From assembly GCA_946886075.1 (NCBI GenBank), contig CAMPHR010000002.1, positions 62,001-126,000 on the forward strand: a stretch of 64,000 nt of DNA. Reading direction: 5' to 3'. The notes under the pieces are model-generated. The model had not been told where the DNA came from. It did not search any database and saw only the letters and a program-made list of their open reading frames with translations. How positions within the stretch are numbered: position 1 is the stretch's first letter; every line of letters starts with the position of its first letter. A program made the translations under genes and the position numbers. Shown here piece after piece: positions 62,501 through 64,000 of this stretch. The stretch comes from an uncultured Novosphingobium sp. (lineage in GTDB: Bacteria; Pseudomonadota; Alphaproteobacteria; Sphingomonadales; Sphingomonadaceae).

Positions 62501-62982
62501 CGCCCCGCCCCCCGCACCAGCACCGCCTGCACCGATACGCTACCCGCCGTCGGCGAAGGCCGCGCGCTCATCGTCTCCACCCGCACGCCTTGCGCCTCCA
62601 GCGCCGCGAGCCAGGAAAAAAGCGCCACCGACCGCACCGAAGCCATCGCAATCTCGATCCGCGCGCCGCCCTGCGCCTCCGCCCGCTCCAGCGTCAGCCC
62701 GGCCTCGCCCGCGCTCTGGCTCACCAGCTGGTCGATCCCCACCGAAGCCGAGCCGCCTGTCACCCCGCGCGGCAGCGTCTTCAGCAGCTTGACCTTCGCC
62801 CGCATCGCCGCATTGCGATCCGTCGCCGTGAGCAGCGCATCCCGCGCCGACCGCTGCGCCCCCGTCAGCCCCATAGCGCCCAGCCACAACAGCACCACAG
62901 CCAGCAGCGCGAACATCACGCCCAGCATCCATTGCTCGCGCGGCGACCGTTCGCCCCACATCGTCTTCACCGCGTCCATCAT
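62497..62982 (-). CDS. gspM: Type II secretion protein M
   Basis: A 161-residue inner membrane protein with one N-terminal helix (MLGVMFALLAVVLLWLGAMGL) and a small periplasmic ferredoxin-like domain (SWLAALEAQGVRVETMSARPSPTAGSVSVQAVLVRG). It anchors the GspE-GspL platform. It overlaps gspL by four bases. Confidence 0.83.
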   Translation of the reverse strand: MMDAVKTMWGERSPREQWMLGVMFALLAVVLLWLGAMGLTGAQRSARDALLTATDRNAAMRAKVKLLKTLPRGVTGGSASVGIDQLVSQSAGEAGLTLERAEAQGGARIEIAMASVRSVALFSWLAALEAQGVRVETMSARPSPTAGSVSVQAVLVRGAGR

Positions 62983-64000
62983 GATCGCACCGTAATATCA
63001 GCCAGCGCCCGCCCGCCGGGGTCCTGCGAAGGGGTCGCCGTGATGGTGAAGCCCGCACTCTGCAATGCCAGCAGCACCGCGTTGATCTCTTCCACCTTCG
63101 CCGCCGCCAGCGTGGCGCGGATCATCCCGTCCGGGTCACGCGACAGCGCCGTCATCGACACGCCAGACGCCTCCTGCAAAGCGCCGAGCAAGCCCGCCAC
63201 CGGCGCGGTAAAGGCATAAGCCCCCGCTCCCCGCGCCGCCAGCTGCCGCTCAATCTCGGCCTCGGCCTGGGTCAAGTCGCCAGCCCCCGGCACCACCTGC
63301 CGCGCCAGCGCCAGGCTCTCCGCATCCAACCCCCGCGCCGCCGCATGCTGCCGCACCATCGCCGTCAGGGAAATGAGCAGGCTGACGAGCAGGATCAGGC
63401 CGCTCCACAGCATGATACGCCGAAGCACCGCCTTGTCGGCCACCCGCCGCACCCGCTTGGCGAAATCGCCCTGCCGCATGTCCAGCGGCGGCCGCTCCAG
63501 CGCCTCGACCGCTCGCGCCTCCAACAGGCCAGCGGGCACATCCTCGACCATCGCGTCAGCCACCAGAACGGCCGCCAGGTCGCCGCCCAACGCGACGTCC
63601 CGCCCCCTCAGCATCACCTCGCCATCCAGCGATCCGCGCGCGAAACCTTCCTCCCGCTCGGGCAACAGCAAAGGCGCAGGCACGATGATGTCCGGGTCCA
63701 GCCCATGATGCTGCGCCCAGAGCAGCCAATGCTGCATGTCGCTCCGCGCCGCGACCGCCACGACATGCGCCCGCGCCGAATCGTCATTCTCGTCCGCCGC
63801 CGCAAACAGCTGGTCGGCAGGCACGATCCCGCCCGCCAGCGCCGCCAGCCGCGCCGCGGCACGACCCTGACGGGGCGCCAGTTCAGGATATTGCGCCCAA
63901 TGCAACGTCACCATTGCAGCAGGCGGCACCAGCATGACCACCGCATCGGCGGGCAAGGCCGTCAGACCGCAAGCCGCCAGCCAGTTCGCCCCCGTCCCGC
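62979..64000 (-). CDS. gspL: Type II secretion protein L (5' end outside the window)
   Basis: At least 340 residues: an N-terminal cytosolic actin-like part (ALPADAVVMLVPPAAMVTLHWAQYPELAPRQGRAAARLAALAGG), one membrane helix (IMLWSGLILLVSLLISLTAMVR) and a periplasmic ferredoxin-like domain. The frame stays open to base 64000 (GTGANWLAACGLTALPADAV), so the TTG at 63956 is internal and the real start lies beyond the edge. It binds the GspE ATPase. Confidence 0.87.
   Translation of the reverse strand, partial: GTGANWLAACGLTALPADAVVMLVPPAAMVTLHWAQYPELAPRQGRAAARLAALAGGIVPADQLFAAADENDDSARAHVVAVAARSDMQHWLLWAQHHGLDPDIIVPAPLLLPEREEGFARGSLDGEVMLRGRDVALGGDLAAVLVADAMVEDVPAGLLEARAVEALERPPLDMRQGDFAKRVRRVADKAVLRRIMLWSGLILLVSLLISLTAMVRQHAAARGLDAESLALARQVVPGAGDLTQAEAEIERQLAARGAGAYAFTAPVAGLLGALQEASGVSMTALSRDPDGMIRATLAAAKVEEINAVLLALQSAGFTITATPSQDPGGRALADITVRS

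Overview
This window is a contiguous chromosomal segment of a high-GC alphaproteobacterium, most likely a sphingomonad (Sphingobium/Sphingomonas type). Clues are a small DESFPASDPP-type protein, a Caulobacter-like SapC, split b/b' subunits of ATP synthase, a Caulobacter-type Cpa/Tad pilus locus, a phospholipid N-methyltransferase-like protein, and dispersed inverted repeats built on CCGTTCG...CTGAGC..TGTCGAAG. Genus is inferred from gene content; no rRNA is present.

Layout. 1-16.4 kb is mostly housekeeping: RarD-type permease, dihydroorotase, YgfZ, glutaminyl cyclase, a small stress-type cluster around a two-way sigma-EcfG promoter, YedI, a MATE exporter, an ABC-2 exporter, a PmtA-like methyltransferase, an EVE protein, a 2OG-Fe(II) oxygenase, FolB, an acetyltransferase, and a DUF1285-Nudix-CCA transferase run. 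16.4-27.7 kb holds a GGDEF/EAL protein with a degenerate GGDEF motif, parC, an otsB-GH15-otsA trehalose operon, and purC and purSQ around a TauE/SafE permease. 28.0-40.6 kb is one long minus-strand Flp/Tad pilus locus: flp, cpaB, cpaC, a short lipoprotein, tadG-like, two tadE-like genes, cpaE, cpaF, tadB, tadC, two TPR proteins and the prepilin peptidase cpaA.

40.6-44.2 kb carries two conspicuously AT-rich gaps around a DUF2569-like membrane protein and a histidine kinase with no response regulator in the window. 44.2-50.1 kb has uvrC, a zinc alcohol dehydrogenase and the F0 operon atpI-atpB-atpE-atpF'-atpF. 50.3-54.1 kb is a ydbH-ynbE-ydbL envelope lipid-transport operon. 54.2-59.3 kb has radC, a DEAD-box helicase, a GlcD-type flavoprotein and SapC. 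Next come a strong small-RNA candidate with its own promoter and terminator, tRNA-Glu(CTC), a glycine-zipper lipoprotein and a TonB-like protein. The window ends inside a type II secretion cluster (gspO, gspN, gspM, and gspL running off the edge).

The most notable items are non-coding. One is a 112-nt three-hairpin RNA gene with C-rich loops at 59.34-59.45 kb. Another is a near-palindromic promoter at 4362-4389 that reads as GGAAC-N17-CGTT on both strands. A third is a perfect hairpin between flp and the rest of the pilus operon. No CRISPR array, intact insertion sequence, prophage or rRNA operon was seen. All calls come from reading the sequence and from memory of protein families; no database search was run.
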